From the NCBI RefSeq assembly GCF_030816195.1, contig NZ_JAUSXS010000001.1:310001-374000 (forward strand): 64,000 nucleotides of DNA, written 5' to 3'. How positions within the stretch are numbered: position 1 is the stretch's first letter; the number at the start of each line of letters is the position of its first letter. The position numbers were made by a program, and so were the translations under genes. The DNA is from Pseudomonas sp. W4I3. GTDB lineage: Bacteria > Pseudomonadota > Gammaproteobacteria > Pseudomonadales > Pseudomonadaceae. The notes under the pieces are model-generated. The model saw nothing but the letters and a program-made list of their open reading frames with translations, did no database searches and had not been told where the DNA came from. Shown here one piece after another: positions 45,433-54,715 of this stretch.

Positions 45433-46612
45433 CGGAGCGCGTGCCCAGGCCCATGGCCTGGCGGGCGAACCAGCGTTTGGCCGGCGGCAGCAGATCCAGG
45501 CCGAGCAGGCCCATGTTGCGCCCCAGCGCAACCAACGGTTGCCCGCTGCCAAACAGGCGCGTGACCTGGTCGGAGAAACCCACGGTCAATTGCTGGTCCA
45601 GGCGCTGGCGCTCGCGATAGCGTTGCAGCGTTGCCAGGTCTCCGGGCACTTGCGGCCCTGCCAGCAAGGCTTCGGCCAGGGCATTGGCATCGCGCAAGGA
45701 CAGGTTGAAGCCCTGCCCGGCAATCGGGTGCAGGCTATGCGCCGCATTGCCCAGCACTACCAGGTGCGAGCGCACTTGTTCTTCGGCTTCCACCAGGGTC
45801 AACGGATAAAGATGTCGCGCGCCCACTTGTTTCAGGGTGCCCAGTCGATAGCCGAACACGTCCTGCAATTGGCTCAGGAAACTGCGCTCATCGAGGTTGG
45901 CCAGGCGCTGGGCGTCCATGCCGATGCGGGTCCAGACCAGCGCGCAGCGATTGTCGGGCAGCGGTAGCAGGGCCATCGGGCCGTCATCGGTAAAACGCTC
46001 GAACGCTTCGCCATCGTGGGCTTCGCTCGGGGTGATATTGGCGATCAACGCGCTCTGGTTGTAAGGCCGGGTTTTCACGCCGATGCCAAGCTGCTCACGC
46101 AGACCGGAGCGACCGCCATCGGCCAACACCGCCAGGTCGCACTCCAGCACGGTTTCGTCATTGAGGGTCAGCCGATAGCCGCCCTCCAGTGGCTCCATGC
46201 GTGTGACCTCAGCCGGGCAGCGCCAGCTCACCACGTCCTTGTCCATGCCTTGCCACAGGCACTGGCCGAGCCAGGCGTTTTCCACCACGTACCCCAGGGC
46301 CGGCACGCCTTCTTCCAGGGCAGACAAGCGTGCGGTGGAGAACCGTCCGCGGTCCGACACATGAATCTGTTTGATCGGCTCGGCGCGCTGGGAAATCGCT
46401 TGCCACAGGCCCAGGCGCTGATAAATCTGGCGGGCGCCGAAGGACAACGCCGAAGACCGCGCATCGTAGCTCGGCTGATAGCTGTCACCCGGAGCGAAGG
46501 GCTCGATCAGGGCGATGGTCCACCCGCGCGCCTTGGCCCCGGCCTGCAACGCCAGTGCCAGGCTGGCGCCTACCAGGCCGCCACCGATGATCGCCAGGTT
46601 GACCCGGCTCAT
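45425..46612 (-). CDS. ubiH: 2-octaprenyl-6-methoxyphenol hydroxylase UbiH
   Basis: A 395-residue FAD monooxygenase with LAIIGGGLVGASLALALQAG, an ADGGRSGLREQLG loop and the distal FAD motif LGNAAHSLHPIAGQGFNLS. It hydroxylates the quinone ring in ubiquinone synthesis. Its ATG overlaps the pepP stop (46609-46612), the same coupling seen in E. coli's pepP-ubiH-ubiI operon. Confidence 0.92.
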   Translation of the reverse strand: MSRVNLAIIGGGLVGASLALALQAGAKARGWTIALIEPFAPGDSYQPSYDARSSALSFGARQIYQRLGLWQAISQRAEPIKQIHVSDRGRFSTARLSALEEGVPALGYVVENAWLGQCLWQGMDKDVVSWRCPAEVTRMEPLEGGYRLTLNDETVLECDLAVLADGGRSGLREQLGIGVKTRPYNQSALIANITPSEAHDGEAFERFTDDGPMALLPLPDNRCALVWTRIGMDAQRLANLDERSFLSQLQDVFGYRLGTLKQVGARHLYPLTLVEAEEQVRSHLVVLGNAAHSLHPIAGQGFNLSLRDANALAEALLAGPQVPGDLATLQRYRERQRLDQQLTVGFSDQVTRLFGSGQPLVALGRNMGLLGLDLLPPAKRWFARQAMGLGTRSDA

Positions 46613-47931
46613 CGGGCAGCCGCCATCAGCGCTTCGATCTCGGCCACCGTCTTGGGCACCGCGCCGGTCAGGATTTCACAGCCTTGCTTGGTCACTATCA
46701 CGTCGTCCTCGATGCGTACGCCAATGCCACGCCACTTCTTCGCTACGTTCTGGTTGTTCGGTGAAATATAGATCCCCGGCTCCACAGTCAAGGCCATGCC
46801 GACTTCCAGCACGCGCCATTCACCGCCTACTTTGTACTCGCCCACATCATGTACATCCATACCGAGCCAGTGACCGGCGCGGTGCATGTAGAAGGCGCGA
46901 TAGGCTTCACTGGCGATCAGCTCGTCAACGTCGCCTTGCAGCAGCCCCAGCTTGACCAGCCCGGCAGTGATGACCTGCACGGTCGCCTCATGCGCCTGGT
47001 TCCAGTGTTTGTTCGGCGCGATCTGCTGGAAGGCGGCCTCCTGGGAGGCCAGCACAATTTCATAGATCGCCTTTTGCTCGGGCGAGAACTTGCCGTTGAC
47101 CGGCCAGGTACGCGTGATGTCGCTGGCGTAGCAGTCGATCTCGCAACCGGCATCGATCAGCACCAGGTCGCCGTCCTTGAGCAACGCGTCATTCTGCTGG
47201 TAATGCAGGATGCAGGTATTACGCCCGGCGGCAACGATGGAGCCATAGGCCGGCATTTTCGCGCCACCTTTGCGAAATTCGTAGTCCAGCTCGGCCTCCA
47301 GACTGAACTCATGCAGGCCGGCACGGCTGGCCTGCATCGCCCGCACATGGGCCGCGCAGGAAATTCGCGCAGCCTCGCGCATCACCTTCAGTTCCGCCGC
47401 CGATTTATACAGGCGCATGTCGTGAAGCAAATGATCCAGGGCAACGAATTCGTTCGGCGGCTGGGCGCCCAGGTGCGCTTTGGAGCGGATCACGTTGATC
47501 CACTCCATCAGGTGCCGGTCGAATTCGGCATTGCTGCCCATGGCCGAATACACCCGGTCGCGGCCTTCGATCAGGCCGGGCAGGATGTCGTCGATATCGG
47601 TGATGGGAAACGCATCGTCCGCCCCGAAATCACGGATCGCGCCTTCAGTGCCGGCGCGCAGGCCATCCCACAATTCGCGTTCGGCGTTGCGCTCGCGGCA
47701 GAACAGCACGTACTCGCCATGCTGGCGACCGGGCATAAGCACGATCACCGCCTGCGGTTCGGGGAAACCGCTCAGGTACTGGAAGTCGCTGTCCTGGCGG
47801 TAGACATGTTCCACATCGCGATTGCGGATCGCCACGGCGGCGGCGGGCAGGATGGCGATGCTGTTGGGTTCCATCTGCGCCATGAGCGCCTTGCGGCGAC
47901 GGGTGTATTCCGCTTTGGGGATATGGATCAT
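46609..47931 (-). CDS. pepP: Xaa-Pro aminopeptidase PepP
   Basis: A 440-residue M24B metallopeptidase. Metal ligands are visible as LVLIDAGCEIDCYASDITRT (two Asp), HRAGHWLGMDVHDVG (His), LTVEPGIYI (Glu) and RIEDDVIVT (Glu). It removes N-terminal residues preceding proline. It is second in the ygfB-pepP-ubiH-ubiI operon. Confidence 0.95.
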   Translation of the reverse strand: MIHIPKAEYTRRRKALMAQMEPNSIAILPAAAVAIRNRDVEHVYRQDSDFQYLSGFPEPQAVIVLMPGRQHGEYVLFCRERNAERELWDGLRAGTEGAIRDFGADDAFPITDIDDILPGLIEGRDRVYSAMGSNAEFDRHLMEWINVIRSKAHLGAQPPNEFVALDHLLHDMRLYKSAAELKVMREAARISCAAHVRAMQASRAGLHEFSLEAELDYEFRKGGAKMPAYGSIVAAGRNTCILHYQQNDALLKDGDLVLIDAGCEIDCYASDITRTWPVNGKFSPEQKAIYEIVLASQEAAFQQIAPNKHWNQAHEATVQVITAGLVKLGLLQGDVDELIASEAYRAFYMHRAGHWLGMDVHDVGEYKVGGEWRVLEVGMALTVEPGIYISPNNQNVAKKWRGIGVRIEDDVIVTKQGCEILTGAVPKTVAEIEALMAAAR

Positions 47932-47951
47932 GGGCAGATGGGTTTCCTCTC

Positions 47952-48509
47952 TTAGTGCAGCGACGGCTTGGGCGCCGCCGGTTCAGCGGACTTGCGGGTC
48001 TCGGTGAACAGCAGCAATGGCGCGACGCGCAGGTATTCCATGACTTCCATGTAGTCGCCCTCGCCGTCCTCGGACTCTTCCAAGGCGTCTTGCACCTGGG
48101 AGATGGCTGCCAGGTCCTGCAGCACTTCCTTGGCGTCGGTGCTCAGTTCCAGGCCACCGGCGTTCACGCCGAAACCGTGGAGGAAGCCCTGGCACCATTG
48201 GCCCAGTGCAGCGGCGCGTTCGGCAAGCGGTGCGTCGTCGGTCGGCAGCAGCAGGACCACGGTGACGTCATCACCGGTCAGCTCGCCCTTGACCATCTCT
48301 TGCAGGCCGATCAACGCGTTGCGCACGTTATCTTCAGGTTCCTTTTCAAGCAGCTCGGCCACATCGGCCAACCAGTTGTCGGCATCGAAGCCGACACCGG
48401 TGCAGCTGCGGCCCAACAGCACGCCGTGCAGTTCGGCAGGCGAGCAGGGATGACCGCTGGTGCTCAGCAGTTTGGAAAAAGCGTCGTACGGGGAGTTCTG
48501 AATGGGCAT
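47952..48509 (-). CDS. UPF0149 family protein (YgfB-like)
   Basis: A 185-residue YecA/UPF0149 protein with the pattern [31 protein letters not shown] and [17 protein letters not shown]. It is first in the pepP-ubiH-ubiI operon and divergent from the zapB-like gene, as in E. coli (ygfB/zapA). Homologue YgfB of P. aeruginosa has been reported to affect ampDh3 and beta-lactam resistance, so a regulatory role is possible. Confidence 0.88.
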   Translation of the reverse strand: MPIQNSPYDAFSKLLSTSGHPCSPAELHGVLLGRSCTGVGFDADNWLADVAELLEKEPEDNVRNALIGLQEMVKGELTGDDVTVVLLLPTDDAPLAERAAALGQWCQGFLHGFGVNAGGLELSTDAKEVLQDLAAISQVQDALEESEDGEGDYMEVMEYLRVAPLLLFTETRKSAEPAAPKPSLH

Positions 48510-48647
48510 GGTGAGCTAGGCGCCAGACGGCGCAATGTCTAGAATGGAGCGCTGTATCCTAGCACCGGCAGACGTACCAAGACTATCGAGGGCGTCAGAT
48601 CGTTTATCCTGCAGTTGCCATTCATCAGACAAATCCAGTGGAACCCA

Positions 48648-48857
48648 ATGGAAGACACCGACCTGCAAGCGCTGATGGCCAGACTCGAACTGCTAATTGA
48701 TCGGGTCGAGCAACTTAAGAGTCAAAACGGACTCCTACAAGCTCAGGAAAAGACCTGGCGCGAGGAACGCGCTCACCTCATTGAAAAAAACGAAATCGCC
48801 CGGCGTAAGGTCGAATCGATGATTTCGCGCCTGAAGGCCCTGGAGCAAGACTCATGA
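48648..48857 (+). CDS. TIGR02449 / ZapB-like coiled-coil protein
   Basis: A 69-residue protein, almost entirely coiled coil (LQALMARLELLIDRVEQLKS, REERAHLIEKNEIARRKVES). TIGR02449 proteins in gammaproteobacteria precede zapA. ATG 48648 was preferred to the TTG at 48615, which lacks a ribosome-binding site. Its stop overlaps the zapA start (ATGA), so the two are translationally coupled. A division-ring role is likely by association with ZapA. Confidence 0.85.
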   Translation: MEDTDLQALMARLELLIDRVEQLKSQNGLLQAQEKTWREERAHLIEKNEIARRKVESMISRLKALEQDS

Positions 48858-49171
48858 GTTCAAGCAATAGCGTTACCGTGCAGATCCTAGACAAAGAATA
48901 TTCGATCATCTGCCCCCAGGAAGAGCGCAGCAACCTGGTGAGCGCTGCCCGCTACCTGGACGGCAAGATGCGTGAGATCCGCAGCAGTGGCAAAGTGATC
49001 GGCGCCGACCGCATCGCCGTGATGGCCGCCCTGAACATTACCCACGACCTGCTGCACAAGCAGGAGCGCCCTGATGTGCAGGCCAGCGGTTCGACCCGCG
49101 AGCAAGTGCGCGACCTGCTCGAACGCGTTGATCTGGCGCTCTCCACCGATTCAGAAGCACCCAAGGGCTGA
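48854..49171 (+). CDS. zapA: Cell division protein ZapA
   Basis: A 105-residue FtsZ-ring associated protein with VTVQILDKEYSIICPQEERS and ARYLDGKMREIRSSGKVIGA motifs, then a C-terminal helix. It cross-links FtsZ filaments. Gene order zapA - 6S RNA - ygfA is conserved across gammaproteobacteria. Confidence 0.94.
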   Translation: MSSSNSVTVQILDKEYSIICPQEERSNLVSAARYLDGKMREIRSSGKVIGADRIAVMAALNITHDLLHKQERPDVQASGSTREQVRDLLERVDLALSTDSEAPKG

Positions 49172-49202
49172 TTGCCGAGTCTGTTTAAGGTATACTCGCC
49201 TC

Positions 49203-49380
49203 ACTCCCTGGCGTGTTTGCCAGTCGGCGATGTCCCGGAGCCGATTCGCACTACCCTGGAAGTTGCACGTTGGGCTGGTGTGCATGTCCGCTAGACGGAA
49301 AGCCTTAAAGCCTACTGCTTCTTCCACCTTGAACTTTCGGGTTCAAGGGCTTAGTCGACAGCGGCTCTGCCGGGGAGCCT
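49203..49380 (+). ncRNA. ssrS: 6S RNA (ssrS)
   Basis: A roughly 178-nt RNA begins near CTCCCTGGCGTGTTTGCCAG and ends near CCGGGGAGC. The 5' CTCCC and 3' GGGGAG ends close the long stem, and the middle has the characteristic bulge with conserved AGACGGAAAGCCTTAAA (about 49294-49310). The -10 TATACT lies at 49191-49196, consistent with a start near 49203. The location between zapA and ygfA is the universal one. 6S binds RNA polymerase holoenzyme in stationary phase. End positions are approximate. Confidence 0.92.
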
Positions 49381-49394
49381 GAATTCCCAAACTC

Positions 49395-49423
49395 AATGCC
49401 AGTCCCAGGACTGGCATTGTTTT
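49395..49423 (+). terminator. Terminator after 6S RNA
   Basis: An 11-bp perfect stem AATGCCAGTCC / GGACTGGCATT followed by TGTTTT. Its T-tract runs right up to the first possible start codon of ygfA at 49424, so part of the transcription reading through would be stopped before that gene. Confidence 0.85.
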
Positions 49424-49438
49424 ATGAGCCGAAAAGCC

Positions 49439-50068
49439 ATGACCGAACCTGCGCCACTTTCCCGTCCGCAACTTCGACGCATGTTGCGCAAGGCCCGCCG
49501 CGCACTCACCCCCAGCGAGCAGCGTCAGGCCGCTTTGGGGCTGTATCGACAACTGGCACAGCATCCGCTGTTTCGCCGGGCCAAACATATTTCTTTATAT
49601 CTACCGACGGACGGTGAAATCGATCCGCGTCTGCTGCTGCGCGTTGCTCAGCGCCAGGGCAAGGCCACTTACCTGCCCGTACTGAGTGCGTGGCCGCGAA
49701 CCAAGATGGTGTTCCAGCGCGTGCGGCCTGGGGATAAGTTGCTGCCCAACCGCTTTCGCATTCTTGAGCCACGGCCCAATGCCCAACGCCAACGCAAGGT
49801 GTGGGCGCTGGACCTGGTGCTGCTGCCGCTGGTGGGGTTCGATAATGAGGGCGGGCGATTGGGCATGGGTGGCGGTTTCTATGACCGCAGCCTGGCTTAC
49901 CTCGCCCGGCGCAAAAGCTGGCGCAAGCCGACGTTGCTTGGGCTGGCCCATGAGTGTCAGCAAGTGGATCGCTTGGCGCAGGCGAGTTGGGACGTGCCGT
50001 TGGCGGGCACTGTCACCGATAAGCAGTGGTATGTCGCAGAAGCGCCGCTGGAACCAGCGACGCCTTAA
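49439..50068 (+). CDS. 5-formyltetrahydrofolate cyclo-ligase family protein (YgfA)
   Basis: A 209-residue enzyme that converts 5-formyl-THF to 5,10-methenyl-THF with ATP. The motifs RRMLRKARRALTPSEQRQAA and VWALDLVLLPLVGFDNEG, RLGMGGGFYDRSLAYL (the folate/ATP-binding G-rich loop) are typical. The frame opens at ATG 49424, directly after the 6S terminator with no ribosome-binding site, or at ATG 49439; I chose the second but the choice is weak. Cotranscription with 6S RNA is known in E. coli. Confidence 0.9.
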   Translation: MTEPAPLSRPQLRRMLRKARRALTPSEQRQAALGLYRQLAQHPLFRRAKHISLYLPTDGEIDPRLLLRVAQRQGKATYLPVLSAWPRTKMVFQRVRPGDKLLPNRFRILEPRPNAQRQRKVWALDLVLLPLVGFDNEGGRLGMGGGFYDRSLAYLARRKSWRKPTLLGLAHECQQVDRLAQASWDVPLAGTVTDKQWYVAEAPLEPATP

Positions 50069-50074
50069 GTCGTG

Positions 50075-50221
50075 TTAACGCTTGAATTGCTGTTGCACAG
50101 GCGAGAGTTCAACCGGTGCATCGGTCTTGTTCGACCACAGGCTCTGGGCATACCCGGTGGTCACGACGCCCAGACCAAACAAAATAACCAATATCCATAG
50201 TAAATCCGGTTTACGTTGCAT
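50075..50221 (-). CDS. 48-residue single-pass membrane microprotein
   Basis: A very short gene with a good ribosome-binding site (GGGGGG, 6 bases before the ATG). The protein MQRKPDLLWILVILFGLG continues VVTTGYAQSLWSNKT, giving one membrane helix or uncleaved signal segment of 16-20 residues with a short charged N terminus, then a polar tail ending QQQFKR. Stop at 50075 lies 6 bases from the ygfA stop (convergent). The function is unknown. The basic N terminus suggests N-in orientation. Confidence 0.65.
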   Translation of the reverse strand: MQRKPDLLWILVILFGLGVVTTGYAQSLWSNKTDAPVELSPVQQQFKR

Positions 50222-50415
50222 CGATTGCCCCCCTTCAGGCACCTCGTACACGATGACAACAACGTTCCAAAGTAGTCCGTTGCAGCTGCGCCAAGCTTAA
50301 AAGCCGGCATTCTGCGGTAACGTGAACCAACACGCAAACCTTGACGCCAACCGACTGTCGGTTTGTCACGGCATTGCCCGACAACTTGCCCAATGCCTTT
50401 TTCAGGAGCCCAAAA

Positions 50416-50865
50416 ATGGCCTACTGGCTGATGAAATCCGAGCCTGACGAACTGTCCATCCATGACCTGGAAAAGCTCGGCAAAGCGCGCTGGGACGGGG
50501 TGCGCAATTACCAGGCGCGCAATTTCTTGAGCGCCATGGCGGTTGGCGATGAATTCTTCTTCTACCACTCCAGCTGCCCGGAGCCGGGCATTGCCGGCGT
50601 CGGCACAATCATCGAGGCCGCCTATCCCGACCCGACCGCACTTGAGCCGGACAGCCACTATTTCGACGCCAAGGCCACCCTTGAGAAAAACCCGTGGAGC
50701 GCAATCGACGTCGCGCATGGGCAGACGTTTGCAAAGGTGCTGGGCCTGGGCTACCTGAAGCAGCAGACCGCGCTGGCCGAACTGCCTTTGGTGCAAAAAG
50801 GCAGCCGGCTCTCGGTGATGCCGGTCACTGCCGAGCAGTGGACGGCGGTCATGGGTTTGCGTTGA
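50416..50865 (+). CDS. EVE domain protein (THYN1-like)
   Basis: A 149-residue EVE-domain protein with WLMKSEPDELSIHDLEKLG, ARWDGVRNYQARNFLSAMAV, GDEFFFYHSSCPEPGIAGVG and FDAKATLEKNPW. EVE domains are PUA-like and bind modified bases in nucleic acids. P. aeruginosa has the homologue in the same neighbourhood (after ygfA). CAGGAG precedes ATG 50416. Confidence 0.88.
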   Translation: MAYWLMKSEPDELSIHDLEKLGKARWDGVRNYQARNFLSAMAVGDEFFFYHSSCPEPGIAGVGTIIEAAYPDPTALEPDSHYFDAKATLEKNPWSAIDVAHGQTFAKVLGLGYLKQQTALAELPLVQKGSRLSVMPVTAEQWTAVMGLR

Positions 50866-50869
50866 GCCG

Positions 50870-51278
50870 TTACTGGATGATCAGGTTGTTGAACAACAAG
50901 TCTTCGACCACCGGCTTGCCAGTTTCATCGTTCATCACTTGCTGGGTTTGCTTCAACGCTTCCTGACGCAGCTTTTCCTTACCTTCTAACGCTGCTCATG
51001 GTTTCGTTGGTCTGCTGGGTAAACAGCGCCACCAGTTGGTTGCGAATCAACGCATCGTTGGCTTTGACCGCTGCGGCGGCTTCGGTACCGGTCACGCGCA
51101 GGGCGATGTCGGCCTTGAATACCTTGAGCTTGGCCGTACCATCGAGCCCGTAGTTGCCCACGAACGGCGGGGTAAGGCTGATGTAGCTGACTTTCGGCGC
51201 CTCGCCCTCTTTGGCTTCTTCGGCCTGGGCTGCCATCGGCAAGGTCAGGGCCAGCATCAACAGGATCCACGCTTTCAC
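50870..51278 (-). pseudogene. FliL-like gene with a one-base frameshift
   Basis: The 5' part encodes a signal peptide (MKAWILLMLALTLPMAAQA) and a FliL-like domain (SYISLTPPFVGNYGLDGTAK, NDALIRNQLVALFTQQTNET) but meets a stop after MSSVRR at 50979. The next frame continues the protein perfectly: EGKEKLRQEALKQTQQ and on to VVEDLLFNNLIIQ, ending at 50870. The one extra T at 50987 (CCTTCTAAC, expected CCTTCAAC) explains it; deleting it restores ~135 residues, the family's length. A real mutation or a sequencing error are both possible. It lies between the EVE gene and, divergently, the quinone oxidoreductase gene. Confidence 0.82.
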
Positions 51279-51428
51279 AGTTCATTCCTCGAATTCGGTT
51301 GCCGGGTAGCATAACGCTAGCAAGGCTGAGCACAAGCTTATGGGGGCTTATCAGGCGCGGGCATGCTCATTGACCCACGGGTGTACCCTCCTACACTTAT
51401 CGGCCACGACGCCAAAAGGAATAGTCCG

Positions 51429-52406
51429 ATGAAAGCTGTGCTGTGCAAAGCCTTCGGTCCTGCCGAAACCCTGGTGCTGGAAGAGATCGCCAGCCCCACG
51501 ATCAAGAAGAACGAAATCCTGCTGGACGTGCACGCGGCCGGGGTGAATTTCCCGGACACCCTGATCATCGAAGGCAAATACCAGTTCAAGCCGCCCTTCC
51601 CGTTTTCACCGGGTGGCGAAGCGGCGGGCGTGGTAAGCGATGTCGGAGAGAAGGTCAGCCACTTGAAAGTCGGCGATCGCGTGATGGCCCTCACCGGCTG
51701 GGGCAGCTTTGCCGAGCAGGTTGCGGTGCCGGGCTACAACGTGCTGCCGATCCCGCCAAGCATGGACTTCAACACCGCCGCCGCCTTCAGCATGACCTAC
51801 GGCACCTCGATGCACGCGCTGAAACAGCGCGCCCACCTGCAACCCGGCGAAACCCTGTTGGTACTCGGCGCTTCCGGTGGCGTGGGCCTGGCCGCCGTGG
51901 AAATCGGCAAGGCCATGGGCGCCCGGGTGATCGCTGCCGCCAGTAGCGCCGACAAACTGGCGGTGGCCAAGGCGGCCGGCGCCGATGAGCTGATCAACTA
52001 CAGCGAAGCCAGCCTCAAGGACGAGGTCAAGCGCCTGACCGACGGCAACGGCGCCGACGTGATCTACGACCCGGTGGGTGGTGACCTGTTTGACCAAGCC
52101 ATCCGCTCAATCGCCTGGAACGGCCGTTTGCTGGTGGTGGGCTTCGCCAGCGGGCGCATTCCGGAACTGCCGGTGAACCTCGCGCTGCTCAAGGGCGCGG
52201 CAGTGGTGGGCGTGTTCTGGGGTTCGTTTGCCCAGCGTCAGCCGCAGGACAATGCGGCGAACTTTCAGCAGCTGTTCACTTGGTACGGTGAGGGCAAGCT
52301 CAAGCCGTTGGTGTCGCAGGTGTATCCGCTGGATCAGGCTGCCCAGGCAATCAATGACCTGGGGCAGCGCAAGGCGGTGGGCAAGGTGGTCGTCCAGACC
52401 CGCTGA
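51429..52406 (+). CDS. NAD(P)H:quinone oxidoreductase family protein
   Basis: A 325-residue medium-chain dehydrogenase/reductase without structural zinc. It has the GroES-like domain (VHAAGVNFPDTLIIEG), the Rossmann loop VLGASGGVGLAAVEIGKAM and FSPGGEAAGVV. Homologues are zeta-crystallin-type quinone reductases. AAGGA precedes ATG 51429. A REP doublet follows. Confidence 0.88.
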   Translation: MKAVLCKAFGPAETLVLEEIASPTIKKNEILLDVHAAGVNFPDTLIIEGKYQFKPPFPFSPGGEAAGVVSDVGEKVSHLKVGDRVMALTGWGSFAEQVAVPGYNVLPIPPSMDFNTAAAFSMTYGTSMHALKQRAHLQPGETLLVLGASGGVGLAAVEIGKAMGARVIAAASSADKLAVAKAAGADELINYSEASLKDEVKRLTDGNGADVIYDPVGGDLFDQAIRSIAWNGRLLVVGFASGRIPELPVNLALLKGAAVVGVFWGSFAQRQPQDNAANFQQLFTWYGEGKLKPLVSQVYPLDQAAQAINDLGQRKAVGKVVVQTR

Positions 52407-52427
52407 CCGGTATGAAATGCATTCAAA

Positions 52428-52517
52428 TGTGGGAGGGGGCTTGCTCCCGATGGCGTTGTGTCAGTCACCTGATGTATCAACTGACCCACCGCTATCGGGA
52501 GCAAGCCCCCTCCCACA
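52428..52517. repeat. REP doublet (REPIN)
   Basis: TGTGGGAGGGGGCTTGCTCC faces its inverted copy ATCGGGAGCAAGCCCCCTCC. It lies between the quinone oxidoreductase gene and the glpT promoter, which must fit into the following 180 bases. Confidence 0.9.
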
Positions 52518-52700
52518 AGTGGATCTCCCGTGTCTGCAGAATCCATTTACGACCGCAACTTATCTATTAGCGACATGTTCATAAAAGAACATGCAATTGC
52601 TCCGTTTTCCTGTGTTTGCAGATAAGAGGCGATGCTATTTTCGGTAACGAAACTGTAACATTCGCATCCGCAGTCAAAACAAGAAATTTGGAGCTCTTGA

Positions 52701-54038
52701 ATGTTTGCTTTCTTTCGACCTGCCGCACACCAGGCGCCCCTGCCTGAGGAAAAAATAGACAGTACCTACCGACGTCTGCGCTGGCAGATCTTCGCCGGTA
52801 TTTTCTTCGGTTACGCCGGCTACTACCTGCTGCGCAAAAACTTCTCCCTGGCCATGCCCTACCTGATCGACGAGGGTTACACCCGTGGTGAGCTGGGCCT
52901 GGCGATGTCGGCCATCGCGATCGCCTACGGCCTGTCCAAGTTCCTCATGGGCCTGGTGTCCGACCGCTCAAACCCGCGCTACTTCCTACCCTTCGGCCTG
53001 CTGGTTTCAGCCGGGGTGATGTTCATTTTCGGTTTCGCACCCTGGGCAACGTCCAGCGTGACCATGATGTTCATTTTGCTGTTCATCAACGGTTGGGCCC
53101 AGGGCATGGGCTGGCCGCCAAGTGGGCGGACCATGGTGCACTGGTGGTCGCAAAAGGAACGCGGCGGCGTGGTGTCGGTATGGAACGTGGCGCATAACGT
53201 CGGCGGCGGCCTGATCGGCCCGCTGTTCCTGTTGGGCATGGCCTGGTTCAACGACTGGCATGCGGCCTTTTATGTGCCGGCGACCGTGGCGTTGCTGGTG
53301 GCGGCGTTTGCCTTCATCACCATGCGTGACACCCCGCAGTCGGTAGGCCTGCCGCCTATCGAGAAGTACAAGAACGACTACCCGGAAGGCTACGACGCCA
53401 GCCACGAAGACGAATTCAGCGCCAAGGAAATCTTCGTCAAGTACGTACTGCGCAACAAAATGCTGTGGTACATCGCGTTCGCCAACGTGTTCGTCTACCT
53501 GCTGCGCTACGGCGTACTGGACTGGGCGCCGACCTACCTGAAAGAAGCCAAGCATTTCACGGTCGACAAATCGTCGTGGGCGTATTTCTTTTACGAGTGG
53601 GCAGGTATCCCGGGCACGCTGCTGTGCGGCTGGATGTCGGACAAGATCTTCCGTGGCAATCGCGGCCTGACCGGCATCGTGTTCATGGCGCTGGTGACCG
53701 TGGCGACCCTGGTTTACTGGCTCAATCCGCCGGGCAATCCAACGGTCGACATGATCGCGCTGTTCTCCATCGGCTTCTTGATCTACGGCCCGGTGATGCT
53801 GATCGGCCTGCAGGCGCTGGAACTGGCACCGAAGAAAGCCGCCGGTACGGCTGCGGGCTTCACCGGCCTGTTCGGCTACCTGGGCGGTTCGGTGGCGGCG
53901 AGTGCGGCGATGGGCTACACCGTGGACCACTTCGGTTGGGACGGTGGTTTCGTGCTGCTGATCGGCGCGTGCATCCTGGCGATTGCCTTCCTGATCCCAA
54001 CGCTGTGGCACACCAACAGCGTCAGCTCGGCGCGCTAG
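52701..54038 (+). CDS. glpT: Glycerol-3-phosphate transporter GlpT
   Basis: A 445-residue MFS antiporter with about 12 membrane segments. Signatures: [20 protein letters not shown] near residue 37 and [20 protein letters not shown]. It exchanges sn-glycerol-3-phosphate for phosphate and is also an entry route for fosfomycin. GGAG lies 8 bases before ATG. Its stop overlaps the convergent ChaC stop by 4 bases. Confidence 0.94.
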   Translation: MFAFFRPAAHQAPLPEEKIDSTYRRLRWQIFAGIFFGYAGYYLLRKNFSLAMPYLIDEGYTRGELGLAMSAIAIAYGLSKFLMGLVSDRSNPRYFLPFGLLVSAGVMFIFGFAPWATSSVTMMFILLFINGWAQGMGWPPSGRTMVHWWSQKERGGVVSVWNVAHNVGGGLIGPLFLLGMAWFNDWHAAFYVPATVALLVAAFAFITMRDTPQSVGLPPIEKYKNDYPEGYDASHEDEFSAKEIFVKYVLRNKMLWYIAFANVFVYLLRYGVLDWAPTYLKEAKHFTVDKSSWAYFFYEWAGIPGTLLCGWMSDKIFRGNRGLTGIVFMALVTVATLVYWLNPPGNPTVDMIALFSIGFLIYGPVMLIGLQALELAPKKAAGTAAGFTGLFGYLGGSVAASAAMGYTVDHFGWDGGFVLLIGACILAIAFLIPTLWHTNSVSSAR

Positions 54039-54688
54039 CCGCCTGAGCAATCCTTTGCACAACGCTTGAGCCGCGCCTCCAGGTTTTTATCTGGCATGGC
54101 GTGGCTACGCAGGGCGTTCACGGTCTGCTCGACATAATCGCGAGTGGTGCCGTAACGCCCGCAAGCGCTTTGCAGCACGTGATTGAGCACGATATCAGGC
54201 AAGTTGCCGGCGTAGCTGGGCAAGTGCCGTTCCAGCACAAACCCCAACGCCTGTACCTGACTGCCATCCTCCAGCCGGCAACTGAGCCAGTGCGGTCGAT
54301 AGGACGGGTAAGGCATCTCGCGTTGCCACAACGCATAAAGCGACGCCTCCAACTGATCTTCCGGCAAGCGGTAAGCAAACCCGCTGCACGACCCGCCACG
54401 ATCCAGCCCAAACACTAGGCCCGGCAACTCCGGCGTACCGCGGTGCTCGTGAGACCAGAGGTACAGGCCCCGGTGATAGCCGTGGACCCGTGCGCGCACC
54501 CGCTCGGTGGACGAACATTCCGGGCGCCAGATCAGCGAACCATACGCAAATAGCCAGACCGGCCCACCCTTGTGCCGACCCATGGTGGCCTGCATCGAGC
54601 TCATCAATTGTTCGTGAGTGAGTTGCGGCCCCAGATCGAGCCGCGGAGGGTAAGCCAACTGCAAAAGATCGGTTTCAATGGCGGTCAT
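54035..54688 (-). CDS. ChaC-type gamma-glutamylcyclotransferase
   Basis: A 217-residue ChaC-family protein with [20 protein letters not shown] (substrate-binding loop) and [20 protein letters not shown], which contains the catalytic glutamate. ChaC enzymes cleave glutathione to 5-oxoproline and Cys-Gly in the cytosol. It begins 27 bases after the stop of the TonB receptor gene; the only Shine-Dalgarno (AGGAGG at 54705-54710) lies 16 bases before its ATG, so translation may be weak or initiate at the CTG 54698. Probably co-transcribed with the receptor gene. Confidence 0.85.
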   Translation of the reverse strand: MTAIETDLLQLAYPPRLDLGPQLTHEQLMSSMQATMGRHKGGPVWLFAYGSLIWRPECSSTERVRARVHGYHRGLYLWSHEHRGTPELPGLVFGLDRGGSCSGFAYRLPEDQLEASLYALWQREMPYPSYRPHWLSCRLEDGSQVQALGFVLERHLPSYAGNLPDIVLNHVLQSACGRYGTTRDYVEQTVNALRSHAMPDKNLEARLKRCAKDCSGG

Positions 54689-54715
54689 GGCGAAAAGCAG
54701 TGCGCCTCCTATGTA

